This document shows, in pieces, positions 1 to 9,076 of a stretch of 64,000 nt of DNA. The stretch spans positions 310,001 to 374,000 of the forward strand of contig JAOAHD010000007.1 of NCBI GenBank assembly GCA_026415395.1, given 5' to 3'. Both the position numbers and the translations under genes were made by a program. The stretch is from Candidatus Binatia bacterium. GTDB taxonomy: Bacteria; Desulfobacterota; Binatia; HRBIN30. The notes beneath the pieces were generated by a model that was not told the DNA's origin, ran no database searches, and saw only the letters and a list, made by a program, of their open reading frames with translations. Position 1 is the first letter of the stretch. Each line of letters starts with the position of its first letter.

Positions 1-1114
1 AGTCGCCGCGACGGAATATTTGGTTTTGAATCAGCCACTCGGCGGCTCGGGACAATGCCGGGTGATCCGCGTTCAAACCGGAGTCGAGCAGGGCCTTGGC
101 AGCGAGTGCGGTGTCCCAAGTGGGCGACACGCACGGCTGCATCATGAGCGCGTCTCCGTCAGCGATCAAGAAGTCGTCGATCGCCTGGATGCCTTTGAGA
201 ATTACAGGATGATCGTCAGGGTAACCGAGGGTCTTGAGCGCCATCACGCAATTCAGCATGGGTGGTTGAATCCCGCCCCAGCCACCGTTGCGGTCTTGTC
301 GCTCTAAGATCCACTGCTCGGCGCGCCGCAGCGCATGACGGCGTAGAGGGGCCCACGGCACGTGTTTCCCGAGCAACTTCAGAGTTGCGTCCACGGCCAG
401 GAAGAAGTTCCGCCAGCTCAAGGTCCTGTCGCCGCGAGGAAATGCCACGGCATCGGGCGAGGGGGGCTCGAGCCAAAGCTCTTGTAGATGGAATTCGGGG
501 CCGAGCGGTATCTGTGGCCGCAGTGCCATAAGAATGGTGAGCGGGACCACAGTTTCGCGAGCCCAGCTCGAAAACGCGTAAATGTTCACAGGGAACCAAG
601 GTGGGAGGAGGATCAGCTCCACCGGCATCGACGGAAGTCCGTACCAAGGGAATTGGCCGAAGTAGGCGAGAAAGCAGCGAGTGAACACGCCGGCACGTGC
701 GAGCCCACCCTGCGCGCGAATGAACTCGCGCGCCTTGGTCAAGCGGTTGTCATTGACCGAAAACCCGCAGAGTTTGAGCGCAAAGTAAGCCTCGATCGTC
801 AGGCTCACATTGCCTGGTCCACCCGGGTACAGTGACCAAGATCCGTCTGGGTTTTGGGTGGAGAGCATGTGCTCGGTCAGCCGTGCCTCTGGCCGCGCAG
901 CCTCGCGCCGCATGAAGCGGTTAAAGAAAACGTACTCGGCATCCATGGTGACATTGGCTTCGAGCGGGAAGTGCCAGTAACCAGCGCTGGATTGGATCCG
1001 CAGCAGGTGGCTTTGGGTGCGGCGGATCGTCTCGTCGAGGGCTTTCTCGATCTCGCTACCGATCTCTTCAGAGGCGCTCGGTGCTAATGCTTGACTGCGC
1101 AACATATCGTTCAT
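1..1114 (-). CDS. shc: squalene-hopene cyclase, N-terminal part (cut by window edge)
   Basis: Cyclises squalene to hopene, the first committed hopanoid step, at the inner membrane. The reading frame gives about 371 residues of a terpene cyclase: an N-terminal helix, GYWHFPLEANVTMDAEYVFF near residue 45, QW-type motifs (QNPDGSW, RQDRNGGWGG) and QPCVSPTWDTALA near residue 335, the family's SPxWDT stretch. The catalytic DxDDTA motif and the C-terminal half lie beyond base 1. The start ATG at 1114 is chosen because GGAGGTG sits just upstream. It overlaps the 3' end of the mevalonate kinase gene by 47 bp and is last in a six-gene isoprenoid operon, so hopanoids are a likely end use of the pathway. 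Family call is secure; activity is inferred. Confidence 0.9.
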   Translation of the reverse strand, partial: MNDMLRSQALAPSASEEIGSEIEKALDETIRRTQSHLLRIQSSAGYWHFPLEANVTMDAEYVFFNRFMRREAARPEARLTEHMLSTQNPDGSWSLYPGGPGNVSLTIEAYFALKLCGFSVNDNRLTKAREFIRAQGGLARAGVFTRCFLAYFGQFPWYGLPSMPVELILLPPWFPVNIYAFSSWARETVVPLTILMALRPQIPLGPEFHLQELWLEPPSPDAVAFPRGDRTLSWRNFFLAVDATLKLLGKHVPWAPLRRHALRRAEQWILERQDRNGGWGGIQPPMLNCVMALKTLGYPDDHPVILKGIQAIDDFLIADGDALMMQPCVSPTWDTALAAKALLDSGLNADHPALSRAAEWLIQNQIFRRGD

Positions 1115-2081
1115 GTTCACCTCCATCTTCAGGGGGCCAGTTCACCGGAAAGCATTGGCAGCCACGGGCAAGAAAGCGTTCCACAAAGGCGGCCCGATTT
1201 TCTGGGCAAAGACAAACCACAGCACCGCCCCCGCCTGCGCCCGTGACCTTTGCTGCCCAGGCCCCCGCCGTGAGGGCTTGTGCCACCAACGTGTCGATCT
1301 CCGGAGTAGAAACCCCAAGATTGTGAAGAATTCTTTGATTTTCGTTCATGGTCACGGCGAGGATTCCCCAGTCTCCTCGCTCGATGGCAGCGGCGGCACG
1401 TTCCGCGAGTTGTCCGATCCGGGCGAAACTCGCGTCCACTGTTTGCGGATCGTGCTCGCGGCGTCGCTGGAGCAGCTCGACCACGGTCCGCGTGGATCGG
1501 GGCTGGTCTCCCAAGAGGACGACAAGCGGAAGCGGCGCTGGCGCAGAGAGGGGCAGCGGGCTCTTGCCGCGAACGAAGCGGAGCAAACTGCCTAGGGCGA
1601 CGGCGGTGTTGTCGACACCGGACGGTTGGCCGTGGAATAGGCATTCGAGCTTGTAGGCGCAGTTGCTCACGTCACCGTCCTCCAACGCGATTCCATAGTA
1701 ATCGGCTATCGCCCGGATGAGCGCGACACTCAGGGCTGCCGAGCTGCCGAGCCCCATTCCCGGAGGAACCGCCGAATTCACCCGAACGGCCAAGTGCTCC
1801 GCCGGCAGCCGCAAGAGGCTTCCGGCGAGGGACAGAAGTTGCCGGATGCTTACGGGCGGCGTGTTACCGTGCAGCGTTCCAGAATCTGTTTCTGTCGGGA
1901 CGAGATTGCCCGGCCCCACTTCGACGTGCACCCAGCGGTCCACAGGCAAAGCGATGGCGGGCCACCCGTAAACAACGGCATGTTCCCCGAGAAGGATGAC
2001 TTTGCCGGGGGCCCGGCCTTGGCCAACGCGGAGTGGATGCAAGGCGTCGCCCTCAGGCTGCGCGTTTGCGTGACGCGACAA
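1068..2081 (-). CDS. mvaK1: mevalonate kinase (GHMP kinase family)
   Basis: Phosphorylates mevalonate to 5-phosphomevalonate with ATP in the cytoplasm. The 337-residue protein has the GHMP signatures in order: substrate motif APGKVILLGEHAVVYG near residue 24, ATP loop PPGMGLGSSAA near 107 and C-terminal KVTGAGGGGAVV near 283. EHAVVYGWPAIALP is typical of mevalonate rather than phosphomevalonate kinases. The start at 2081 overlaps the HMG-CoA reductase gene by 29 bp and the stop lies inside shc, which suggests translational coupling. The 23 residues before the first conserved motif are a slightly long leader, so a later start is possible. Confidence 0.92.
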   Translation of the reverse strand: MSRHANAQPEGDALHPLRVGQGRAPGKVILLGEHAVVYGWPAIALPVDRWVHVEVGPGNLVPTETDSGTLHGNTPPVSIRQLLSLAGSLLRLPAEHLAVRVNSAVPPGMGLGSSAALSVALIRAIADYYGIALEDGDVSNCAYKLECLFHGQPSGVDNTAVALGSLLRFVRGKSPLPLSAPAPLPLVVLLGDQPRSTRTVVELLQRRREHDPQTVDASFARIGQLAERAAAAIERGDWGILAVTMNENQRILHNLGVSTPEIDTLVAQALTAGAWAAKVTGAGGGGAVVCLCPENRAAFVERFLARGCQCFPVNWPPEDGGEHERYVAQSSISTERL

Positions 2082-3348
2082 TTTCCCGCGCTTTGCTGAG
2101 CTTCACCTCGCCGCTGGCGATGAGCTCTTCGACAACCTGATCAACAATGTCCTCCGTGGCACCGGCGGCGAGTGCAAGCCCGCGGGCATGGAGGGACATG
2201 TGTCCCCGCTGGATTCCATCAGTGGCCAGAGCGCGCACAGCAGCGAAGTTTTGCGCTAGGCCGACGGCTGCCATGACCGCCGCGAGATCCCGGGCAGAGC
2301 GTGCGCGCAAGAGCCGCAAGCCGAAATTTGCGCGCGGGTTGCATTCCAAATTGCCGCCCACAATGCCGACGGCCAAGGGGAGCTCGATAGAACCAATCAG
2401 GGCTCCGTTGTGGACCCGCCATTCGCTGAGTGGACGATACTGCCCGTCGCGTGCGGCGTAGGCGTGCGCTCCGGCTTCGATGCCTCGCCAGTCTTGGCCG
2501 GTAGCTAAGGCCACGGCGTCGATTCCGTTCATGATTCCCTTGTTGTGGGTAGTGGCGCGGTAAGGATCGGCGTAAGCGAAGGCCCAAGCCTCCTCGATCC
2601 GTCGGGCGACTTGTTCCCCGGAGAAGTCCTTGGTGGCGAGCAGGTGGAAAGGAATGCGTGCCGTGGCGCGAGCGAGGCGCTGGTCCGCCAGGTTGGACAA
2701 GATGCGCAACCTGGTCTCCCCGCCACTGAGTTCCTCCAGCAAGGGCGCAACCGCTTCGGCTATGCTGTTGATTGCGTTAGCCCCCATGGCATCGCCGACA
2801 TCGACGAGAATGTGCACGATGAGCATCGGGCCACAGGGGGTATCAGGGAGCGGCCGCAGCTCGATCTTCCGGGCTCCGCCGCCCCGTTTCAGCATGTTGG
2901 GGTGAACAGAATTTGCCACCGCCAAGATGCGACCCGCAGCCGCAAGGATTTGCTCTTTTGCTCGGTCGATATCCGGTAAGTTCACTAGTTGGATTTGGCC
3001 AATCATCAGCGACGGATCAGCTTCGGCAAAAAACCCGCCGGCGTCCCTGACGATGCGGGCAGCGAAACTGGCCGCCGCAACAACCGAAGGTTCCTCGATG
3101 GCCATGGGAACGAGCCGCTCGCGGCCGTTGATTAGGAAGTTCAACCCAACACCGAGGGGTAGGCCGAGAACGCCGATGGCGTTTTCGATCATGTGGTCGG
3201 CCACCTCAAACGGCAGCGGCGTTGGGGTCAATAGTTCGGCGACCTCGTTTTCTTCGAGGTTGCCCATACGAGCGAGGGTAACGAGACGCTCTTTGCGCGG
3301 AAGCTTGTAAAAGCCTTCGATGCGCGAACTGATGGGGTTGATTTCCAT
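2053..3348 (-). CDS. mvaA: class II HMG-CoA reductase
   Basis: Makes mevalonate from HMG-CoA (or oxidises it in reverse). The protein has 431 residues, close to the usual 430 of bacterial class II enzymes, with no membrane anchor. Catalytic elements are visible: Glu in MAIEEPSVVAAAS near 85, Lys in HNKGIMNG, Asp in GQDWR and His in GHMSLHARG. DAMGANAIN is the cofactor-side motif. The ATG at 3348 is chosen over the longer frame because GGGAGGAAG lies seven bases upstream and it leaves a 4-bp gap after fni. No HMG-CoA synthase is present in the window, so the substrate must be supplied by a gene elsewhere. Confidence 0.94.
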   Translation of the reverse strand: MEINPISSRIEGFYKLPRKERLVTLARMGNLEENEVAELLTPTPLPFEVADHMIENAIGVLGLPLGVGLNFLINGRERLVPMAIEEPSVVAAASFAARIVRDAGGFFAEADPSLMIGQIQLVNLPDIDRAKEQILAAAGRILAVANSVHPNMLKRGGGARKIELRPLPDTPCGPMLIVHILVDVGDAMGANAINSIAEAVAPLLEELSGGETRLRILSNLADQRLARATARIPFHLLATKDFSGEQVARRIEEAWAFAYADPYRATTHNKGIMNGIDAVALATGQDWRGIEAGAHAYAARDGQYRPLSEWRVHNGALIGSIELPLAVGIVGGNLECNPRANFGLRLLRARSARDLAAVMAAVGLAQNFAAVRALATDGIQRGHMSLHARGLALAAGATEDIVDQVVEELIASGEVKLSKAREIVASRKRAA

Positions 3349-3352
3349 GGGT

Positions 3353-4450
3353 CTACTTCCTCCCTTGTGCGGTCTCCAAAGCACGGAGCCATGCTTCCAA
3401 GCGTGGCCCAATGACCAGTGGTTGATGTTGGAGTTCTGCGACGGAGCGCGAGCCCGTGAGCAGCATCGCCGTGCGGAGCCCCCGGATGCACTGCCCGATG
3501 AATGCTTCCGCTTGGTCTTTGCCGCCGGCGCGGTAGGCGCGAAACACAGGTAGGGCCATGCCGCAAAGGTCGGCGCCTAAGGCCAGCGCCTTGGCTGCGT
3601 CGACCCCGTTGCGGAGCCCTCCGCTAGCGATTCGCCGCAGCGGAGAGCCTCGTAACGCGAGCAGTGCTGCTGCGGTTGGAATTCCCCACGAGGCAAACTG
3701 TTCCCCTAACTCGGCGGCTTCGCCAGCGCTGCGGAAACTCTCGACGCGGACCCAGGAAGTTCCCCCAGCGCCAGACACGTCGACGTACCGTACGCCGACA
3801 TCCTGCAGGCGGTGTGCGACGAGCGGTGAGATGCCGCAACCGGTTTCCTTAACAATGAGGGGCACATCGAGTTCGTTCGCGATGCGGTTGATGGTGTCGT
3901 AACCACCGCGAAAGTCGCGGTCGCCCTCGGGTTGCATGAGTTCTTGGGCAGCGTTGAGGTGGATGCACAGCCCATCGGCGTCGACGCTGTCAACGAGTTC
4001 CCGCAATGCGCTCGTTGGTGTTTGGGCCGCTTGTGTAAGCCCAATGTTGGCAAGGATCACCGTGGTCGGGGCGAACTTGCGCACTTGGTACGTCCAAGCG
4101 AGTTCGGGCTCATGCTGCATGGCGCGTTGGCTACCGAGACCAAAAGCGATGCCGCAGCGTTCCGCCACCGCGGCAAGGTCGCGATTGATCGTGAAAGCCT
4201 CCGGTGCCCCGCCAGTCATCCCGGTAATCAGGAACGGCGCCTGCAAGGTCTTGCCGAGAAAATCCGTGCAGAGCGAGAGGTCTTCGATCCTGAGCTCGGG
4301 CAAGGCGTTGTGGATGAAATCCACTTCTTCGAGCAGGGTAGTTTTCTCGGGGTGCTCCACTGGGGCCTTCTCACACAACTCGAGGTGCGAGCGCTTGCGT
4401 TCCTCGATCGCGGTCGGGGTGCGCGGCGACCTTGTCTTAGGCTTGTGCAC
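3353..4450 (-). CDS. fni: type 2 isopentenyl-diphosphate isomerase (FMN-dependent)
   Basis: Interconverts IPP and DMAPP using reduced FMN. The 365-residue protein shows the type 2 hallmarks: RKRSHLELC at the N-terminus, ITGMTGG near 85, GLGSQRAM near 115, NAAQELMQPEGDRDF and VKETGCGIS, then GAGGTSW and a GGLRNG phosphate loop. I choose the GTG at 4450, not an upstream ATG, because AAGGAG precedes it at a good distance; this gives a 14-bp overlap with mvaK2. Not related to the type 1 (idi) enzyme. Confidence 0.93.
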   Translation of the reverse strand: MHKPKTRSPRTPTAIEERKRSHLELCEKAPVEHPEKTTLLEEVDFIHNALPELRIEDLSLCTDFLGKTLQAPFLITGMTGGAPEAFTINRDLAAVAERCGIAFGLGSQRAMQHEPELAWTYQVRKFAPTTVILANIGLTQAAQTPTSALRELVDSVDADGLCIHLNAAQELMQPEGDRDFRGGYDTINRIANELDVPLIVKETGCGISPLVAHRLQDVGVRYVDVSGAGGTSWVRVESFRSAGEAAELGEQFASWGIPTAAALLALRGSPLRRIASGGLRNGVDAAKALALGADLCGMALPVFRAYRAGGKDQAEAFIGQCIRGLRTAMLLTGSRSVAELQHQPLVIGPRLEAWLRALETAQGRK

Positions 4451-5459
4451 AGTAAACTCCTTCAGCCGAGGGCGCAGCAACAAGGGCAGGGAAGCCTAAG
4501 TGCTGCCAAGCTTGCGCAACTTGAGCAGCGGCTTCGTGCGTGCTGAGAGCGATGGCGCAGTCGCCGCCACCCGCGCCAGAAGGTTTGGCTGCGGAGCCCG
4601 CTTGTTTCGCTGCGGTTAGAAGGGTTTCGAGTTCGGTTGTGAGGTAGGGAAGCCTGGCACGGGCAGCAAAAGCAGGGAGTACTTCGGCCGCTTGGGCCCA
4701 GATGTGCAGGGCGTTGCCGCTGCCGTGAAGCGCTGAAGCGAAATTCGCCACTGCTTGAATGCTGTCGTCGAGAAATTGTTGGTGGACTGTGGGGTGGGTC
4801 TGCTTCGCGCGTTCGTACGCCTCGATCAGGGCGGAAGTGGAAGCAGAGCGGCCGCTCCAACCGACAATCAAGCGAAGGTGCTCGGGCCATTTGAGGTGCG
4901 TAATCCCCACGTCCTCCGCCTCGGGCTCGAAAAGGATTGCCCCGCCGTACACGCTCGCGGCGACGTCCCCACCGCTACCCCGCCCACCTTGAGCTCGGCG
5001 GTGCGCAGTCACGGCGCGCTGATACACGAGATCCGTCATCTCCTCTGTGGCTCCTCGGCCGTAGGCCATTTCGATCAACACGGCGCTGATCGCAGTCACC
5101 AGAGCGGCGCTACCGCCAAGGCCAACTTTTTGCGGCCGGCCGAAGTACTCTGGAAATTCAATTTGCAGGTGGAGACCGGTTGGCAGCCGGAAGCGTTCCG
5201 CGGCCGACAATCCTGCAAAGCACGCAGTGACGAAGCGGAGTGCGTTCCCGATGGGAGCAGGTGCGCTCAGTTCCTCGAGCGCGGTATGCACACCGTATTG
5301 AGGCAGTGACACCCAAGTCCCCCGAGGATGTGTTTGCGGCTCGGCCAGCACCCGGACCCCGGGTTCGAGGGCGGCAATGATGGCCGGGCAGGAATCCAGC
5401 ACGGCATACTCTCCGAGTACGAAGAGTTTCCCTGGGGCGGTGGCGTGCACGGCGGTCAT
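4437..5459 (-). CDS. mvaK2: phosphomevalonate kinase (GHMP family)
   Basis: Converts 5-phosphomevalonate to the diphosphate. It has 340 residues with APGKLFVLGEYAVLDSCPA at the N-terminus (the EYAVLD form typical of phosphomevalonate kinases), KVGLGGSAALVTA near 117 as the ATP loop and KPSGAGGGDCAIA near 296. The start overlaps the mvaD stop as ATGA (5456-5459), the classic 4-bp coupling. Its place between the decarboxylase and isomerase genes supports the assignment over mevalonate kinase. Confidence 0.92.
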   Translation of the reverse strand: MTAVHATAPGKLFVLGEYAVLDSCPAIIAALEPGVRVLAEPQTHPRGTWVSLPQYGVHTALEELSAPAPIGNALRFVTACFAGLSAAERFRLPTGLHLQIEFPEYFGRPQKVGLGGSAALVTAISAVLIEMAYGRGATEEMTDLVYQRAVTAHRRAQGGRGSGGDVAASVYGGAILFEPEAEDVGITHLKWPEHLRLIVGWSGRSASTSALIEAYERAKQTHPTVHQQFLDDSIQAVANFASALHGSGNALHIWAQAAEVLPAFAARARLPYLTTELETLLTAAKQAGSAAKPSGAGGGDCAIALSTHEAAAQVAQAWQHLGFPALVAAPSAEGVYCAQA

Positions 5460-6490
5460 GAAAGTGGCTCCTCGACCAAACGCGCGTCCTCGCCGGGGCG
5501 AGTCAACAGCACTTCCGTAACTCCTGGTGTGTCACGCAAGGCAGCGGCTACGCGAGACTCGTCGGTTTTGTCGCACAACACTTTGACTTGTGGACCGGCA
5601 TCGATCGTGAAGTACGCTGGGACCCCGGTCGCGCGCAGTTCTCGTACGGTGGCGATGGCGGCAAGCGTTCCCGGTGCCCAGTAGATTAGTGGCGGTTGAG
5701 CAGTTAGGGCCACCGCGTGCATCTTCAGGCAGTTATGTTCTGCCAAGGTCCCCAGCCGCTCGAGGTCGCCAGAACGAATGGCAGCACGGGCGGTGTCTAG
5801 GTCGGCATCTTGAGTGGACACCCACACGGGGTAAAAGGGCGAGGTCGTGGATCGATGCATGCCGTCCCGTGAGCCGATGGGTTTTGGATTCGGATCGATG
5901 ACGGCAATCACTACTGCGAGAGGCCAATCGTGCGGCCAGGGCAACGGCAATGCGAACGAATCACTGCCGTCAGGCAGTTCGCCCGCGCGCCACTCGACAA
6001 ATCCTCCCCAGAGTGATCGGCATGCTGATCCGGACCCACGTCTTGCCAAGGCACTCAGTTGCTGCCGGGAAAGGTTCAGGCCGAGAAAGTGCGTGAGTGC
6101 AAGGGTCAGAGCCGCGAACGTTGAGGCCGACGATGCTAAACCTGCGGCCACTGGAAAGTTGCTCCGAGTGTGGACGGATATGGCCCCCTCGCTCCCGGCA
6201 AGTGCACAGCAGAGTCGGACAAATTGGCTGACATTGCGAAGCGCCTGTCCTTCGACGCGGTGACCGTTTGACCAGTACTCGTCGTTTGGCCCTTCGGCCG
6301 CCTGGATCGTGACTTCTGTAGAGAGCCCCCCCAGGGTCAATGAGATGCTGCCAACACTCGGAAGGTTGAGCTGTCGGTCGCGTTTCCCCCAGTACTTTAC
6401 CAGGGCGACATTGGGGTGAGCTCGAGCCCGGACGCGCTTTACTGGCTCGTCTCGCCTTCCGGTGCCAGTTACCGCTCTCAAGCCTTCCAC
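5456..6490 (-). CDS. mvaD: diphosphomevalonate decarboxylase
   Basis: ATP-dependent decarboxylation of mevalonate diphosphate to IPP. The 344 residues include HPNVALVKYWGKRD near 26 (active-site Lys), LPSVGSISLTL, the ATP loop FPVAAGLASSAS near 111, RRGSGSACRSLWGGF near 150 and FTIDAGPQVKVL near 297. It starts with GTG at 6490 behind AGGAGG and is first in the operon. An exact copy of the 12-mer that fills the intergenic islands (GTGGACACCCAC, 5814-5825) lies inside it, read on the coding strand within codons for VWVST; this may be chance. Confidence 0.93.
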   Translation of the reverse strand: MEGLRAVTGTGRRDEPVKRVRARAHPNVALVKYWGKRDRQLNLPSVGSISLTLGGLSTEVTIQAAEGPNDEYWSNGHRVEGQALRNVSQFVRLCCALAGSEGAISVHTRSNFPVAAGLASSASTFAALTLALTHFLGLNLSRQQLSALARRGSGSACRSLWGGFVEWRAGELPDGSDSFALPLPWPHDWPLAVVIAVIDPNPKPIGSRDGMHRSTTSPFYPVWVSTQDADLDTARAAIRSGDLERLGTLAEHNCLKMHAVALTAQPPLIYWAPGTLAAIATVRELRATGVPAYFTIDAGPQVKVLCDKTDESRVAAALRDTPGVTEVLLTRPGEDARLVEEPLS

Positions 6491-7289
6491 AGCCCCTCCT
6501 CTTTTATTGAGTTTTATTGAGGCGTCTCAACCTTACTCGGGCCGATCAATCTAACGATATAAACCGCCAGCTATAGACCAAAAGCTCTAAACCAATCGGT
6601 TAGTACCTACCGCGGCGGGCACTCTAAATCAAGGCCGCCTCCCCGACCAGCCCCATTCGTGGCGCCCGCCGCTCCCCTTCCTGAATCCCGTCAATGCGCC
6701 GACCAATGGAAGCCGATCAAAGCCGATCAATGGACACCCACCAATTTGGACACACGGTTCGTGGTCACGCGGTTCGTCGCGGTTCGTGCACAGCCACCAA
6801 TCTGTCCGACCAACACGAACGTGGACAGCCACACACGAACGTGGACAGCCACGAGTCTTGCGCCTCACGACCCCCTTTGATGATGGACACCGACTGAAGT
6901 TTCTGTTGTTCTGGGTGTTGTTCTGGCCACCCAACAATCCCGTCCGTTGTCACCCAGCCAGAGTCCGCCTCCGGCGGGTTGCGTGGACGCCCGGGAGGAG
7001 GCCACGGGGGGCAGATGGAATAGTCCGGAGCCCCCGAGACGGAGAAGGTTCTGCTTTGAAACCGTACTTGAGCAAGCCGGCCCTGCGGACAAGCAGAGGG
7101 CAAGGACGCTGGGGCCCGCGGCGTCCGTCACTTTAAGTCGGTATCAACAAGGGTGGCTTTTGACGAAATAACGAAGGGTGGCTTTCCGGTTAGAGATTGC
7201 TTGGTCCCGACGTCCCTGGCCTGCAGAGCGGTGGCTCCTGCTTTTGGCAGCCGTGGGTTTCTGTGGTCGGCGCCGAAGCTCCCGTTCAA
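6491..7289. repeat. gene-free gap with repeat island A
   Basis: An 800-bp gap between the mevalonate operon and sppA. The part next to mvaD is AT-rich (6540-6610) and probably holds the operon promoter: on the minus strand TATATC with a poor upstream hexamer, and an imperfect palindrome CTAA-N9-TTAG at 6587-6603. From about 6715 to 6895 it carries the island word: TGGACACCCACC at 6731, GTGGACAGCCAC at 6821 and 6841 (20 bp apart), and TGGACACCGAC at about 6882. CCGATCAA is also tandemly repeated near 6713. AAGGGTGGCTTT occurs twice, at 7149 and 7174, 25 bp apart. No convincing gene is seen. Confidence 0.6.
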
Positions 7290-8945
7290 TCAATAGATGC
7301 AGTACTGCACCGGCATCCACGCCCAAACGCGCCCTGCAGTCAACTCGTGTGTGGGCGGCAAGGGTACAGGCGGAGTCGGGCGCACGCGGTCGAGTAAGGA
7401 TTGCCAGAAGGGCCGAGGGCGCGGGTAGTGGATAACCGCAACGGGTTCAGCAGGGTCGAACCCGCCGAGCAATATCGCGGCATCGAGGGCTTGTTCGAAC
7501 CCGCCGATGGCATCCACAAGACCGAGCCCAAGGGCAGCCTTGCCGCTCCAAACTCGCCCATGTGCGGCAGCGTCCACCTGAGATGACTCCAGTCCCCGTC
7601 CAAGTCGGACGATGTCGAGGAACCGCTCGTAAAAATGGCGGGCATGCCGTTCCAAAACGAGTTTTTCTTCGGGAGTCAGCGGCAAAGCATCAGAAGCTAA
7701 GCCGACGTGTTGCCCGCGGGCGACACGGTCTTTGTCGATGCCCAGCCACTCGTACAGGCCACGGAGGATAAATTTGCCGCTGAGAACCCCGATCGACCCT
7801 GTAATGGTGTTGGCTTCGGCAAACACGGGGCGCCCGGCAACTGCGAGGTAGTAACCGCCCGAAGCCGCAACATCGCCGAGCGAAGTCACGAGGGGCTTTT
7901 TCTCTGCTACTGCCGAAAGAGCGTGCCAGATGCGATCCGCGGCGAAGGCGGTCCCGCCTGGGCTCACCACGCGCACGAGCACGGCTTTTACCCCTGGAGA
8001 TTCCTTGATTTGCTCGAGGTCGTGCAACAGCGTGGTCAAGCGGGAGCGAGGCGCGGGACCATCGAATAACGAACCAGCAATGTGCACGATGGCGACGTGC
8101 TCGCCCCGGCGACGCCACCAGAACCGGCGAAGTTCAATCACCCGCCGCCGGTTGTATGCATGGAAGTCGATGGCCTCGGTGCGGGAAACGCCGGTGAGCT
8201 CCAAGGCCTTTGCCTCCGCGATAATCGCGTCCTCCAGCGAGTCGACCAATCCCTGATCTAACGCCGTCCGCGCATCGTAGGGGCCATTCTCGATCGCTTG
8301 GATCGCCCGCTGCGGTTCCCACCCTCTGCCGCTTGCCACTGCGGCTGCGAGGCTTTCGAGTAAGTGGTCCACAAGCGCTTGCGCGGCCTCGCGGTGCGCT
8401 GCGGACATCGCGGTGGCGGTGAACACTTCGGCCGCACTCTTGTACTCGCCGACTTGGATGATCTCCGGTTGAATGCCCAACTTGGCGAGGGCGCGAGAGA
8501 GAAACCATACCTCGGCGGTCAGCCCGTGAATTGCCAGTTCGCCCGCGGGCGAAAGGAAGATGTGATCGGCCGCGCTCGCAAGTACGTATTCCGGCGCTTG
8601 CGCCTGGCCGAGGGCGACGTACACACGCTTTCCAGCTTTGCGCAGCGCCAGCAGGCTCCGGTGCAACTCTTCGACCTGTGCCCATCCCAGGAGTGCCTGT
8701 TCGCACTGGATAAAGACTGCTTTGATCCGTTTATCCTCCCGCGCCCAGCGGAGTGTCCTCACCAATTCGCTGAACGTCAGCGGGTGCCTCGTGCTCCAAA
8801 AGCCAGAGGGCGCTGCTTCGCGAAGCTCGCCTCGCAGGGTGATCCGAAGAACCGCGAATGGACGTTTTCGCCCGGCGATCCAGCGCAGCGCCTCGCCAAG
8901 GTAGTGGAGCGTGAGCCGGATCCCCAACCACAGCCGCCAAAGCAT
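7290..8945 (-). CDS. sppA: signal peptide peptidase SppA, long (double-domain) type, S49 family
   Basis: A membrane-associated serine protease that degrades cleaved signal peptides. At 551 residues it matches the 67-kDa protease IV type with two tandem S49 domains. The catalytic Lys lies in the N-terminal domain (QVGEYKSAAE, K169) and the nucleophile Ser in the C-terminal domain (GDVAASGGYY, S362), the expected split Ser/Lys dyad. The N-terminal 22 residues are hydrophobic enough for a membrane anchor. No strong ribosome site precedes the ATG at 8945. A second, short SppA lies at 15419. Confidence 0.9.
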   Translation of the reverse strand: MLWRLWLGIRLTLHYLGEALRWIAGRKRPFAVLRITLRGELREAAPSGFWSTRHPLTFSELVRTLRWAREDKRIKAVFIQCEQALLGWAQVEELHRSLLALRKAGKRVYVALGQAQAPEYVLASAADHIFLSPAGELAIHGLTAEVWFLSRALAKLGIQPEIIQVGEYKSAAEVFTATAMSAAHREAAQALVDHLLESLAAAVASGRGWEPQRAIQAIENGPYDARTALDQGLVDSLEDAIIAEAKALELTGVSRTEAIDFHAYNRRRVIELRRFWWRRRGEHVAIVHIAGSLFDGPAPRSRLTTLLHDLEQIKESPGVKAVLVRVVSPGGTAFAADRIWHALSAVAEKKPLVTSLGDVAASGGYYLAVAGRPVFAEANTITGSIGVLSGKFILRGLYEWLGIDKDRVARGQHVGLASDALPLTPEEKLVLERHARHFYERFLDIVRLGRGLESSQVDAAAHGRVWSGKAALGLGLVDAIGGFEQALDAAILLGGFDPAEPVAVIHYPRPRPFWQSLLDRVRPTPPVPLPPTHELTAGRVWAWMPVQYCIY

Positions 8946-9076
8946 GCGAGGCGCTTTAGCAAATCCTCACAGGTGTCACGACAAACTTTTCCGGGGCCAA
9001 AGCTGCACTCGAGCCGCCGGCGGGTATCGCTGGCGCCGCCTAAAGTGCGGCAGCTGGCGCAGGGCTCGAAGGGAAC

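Noticed and set aside
3349-3411. Longer HMG-CoA reductase start at 3411
   Set aside because: The extra 21 residues overlap fni and have no ribosome site, whereas ATG 3348 has a good one.
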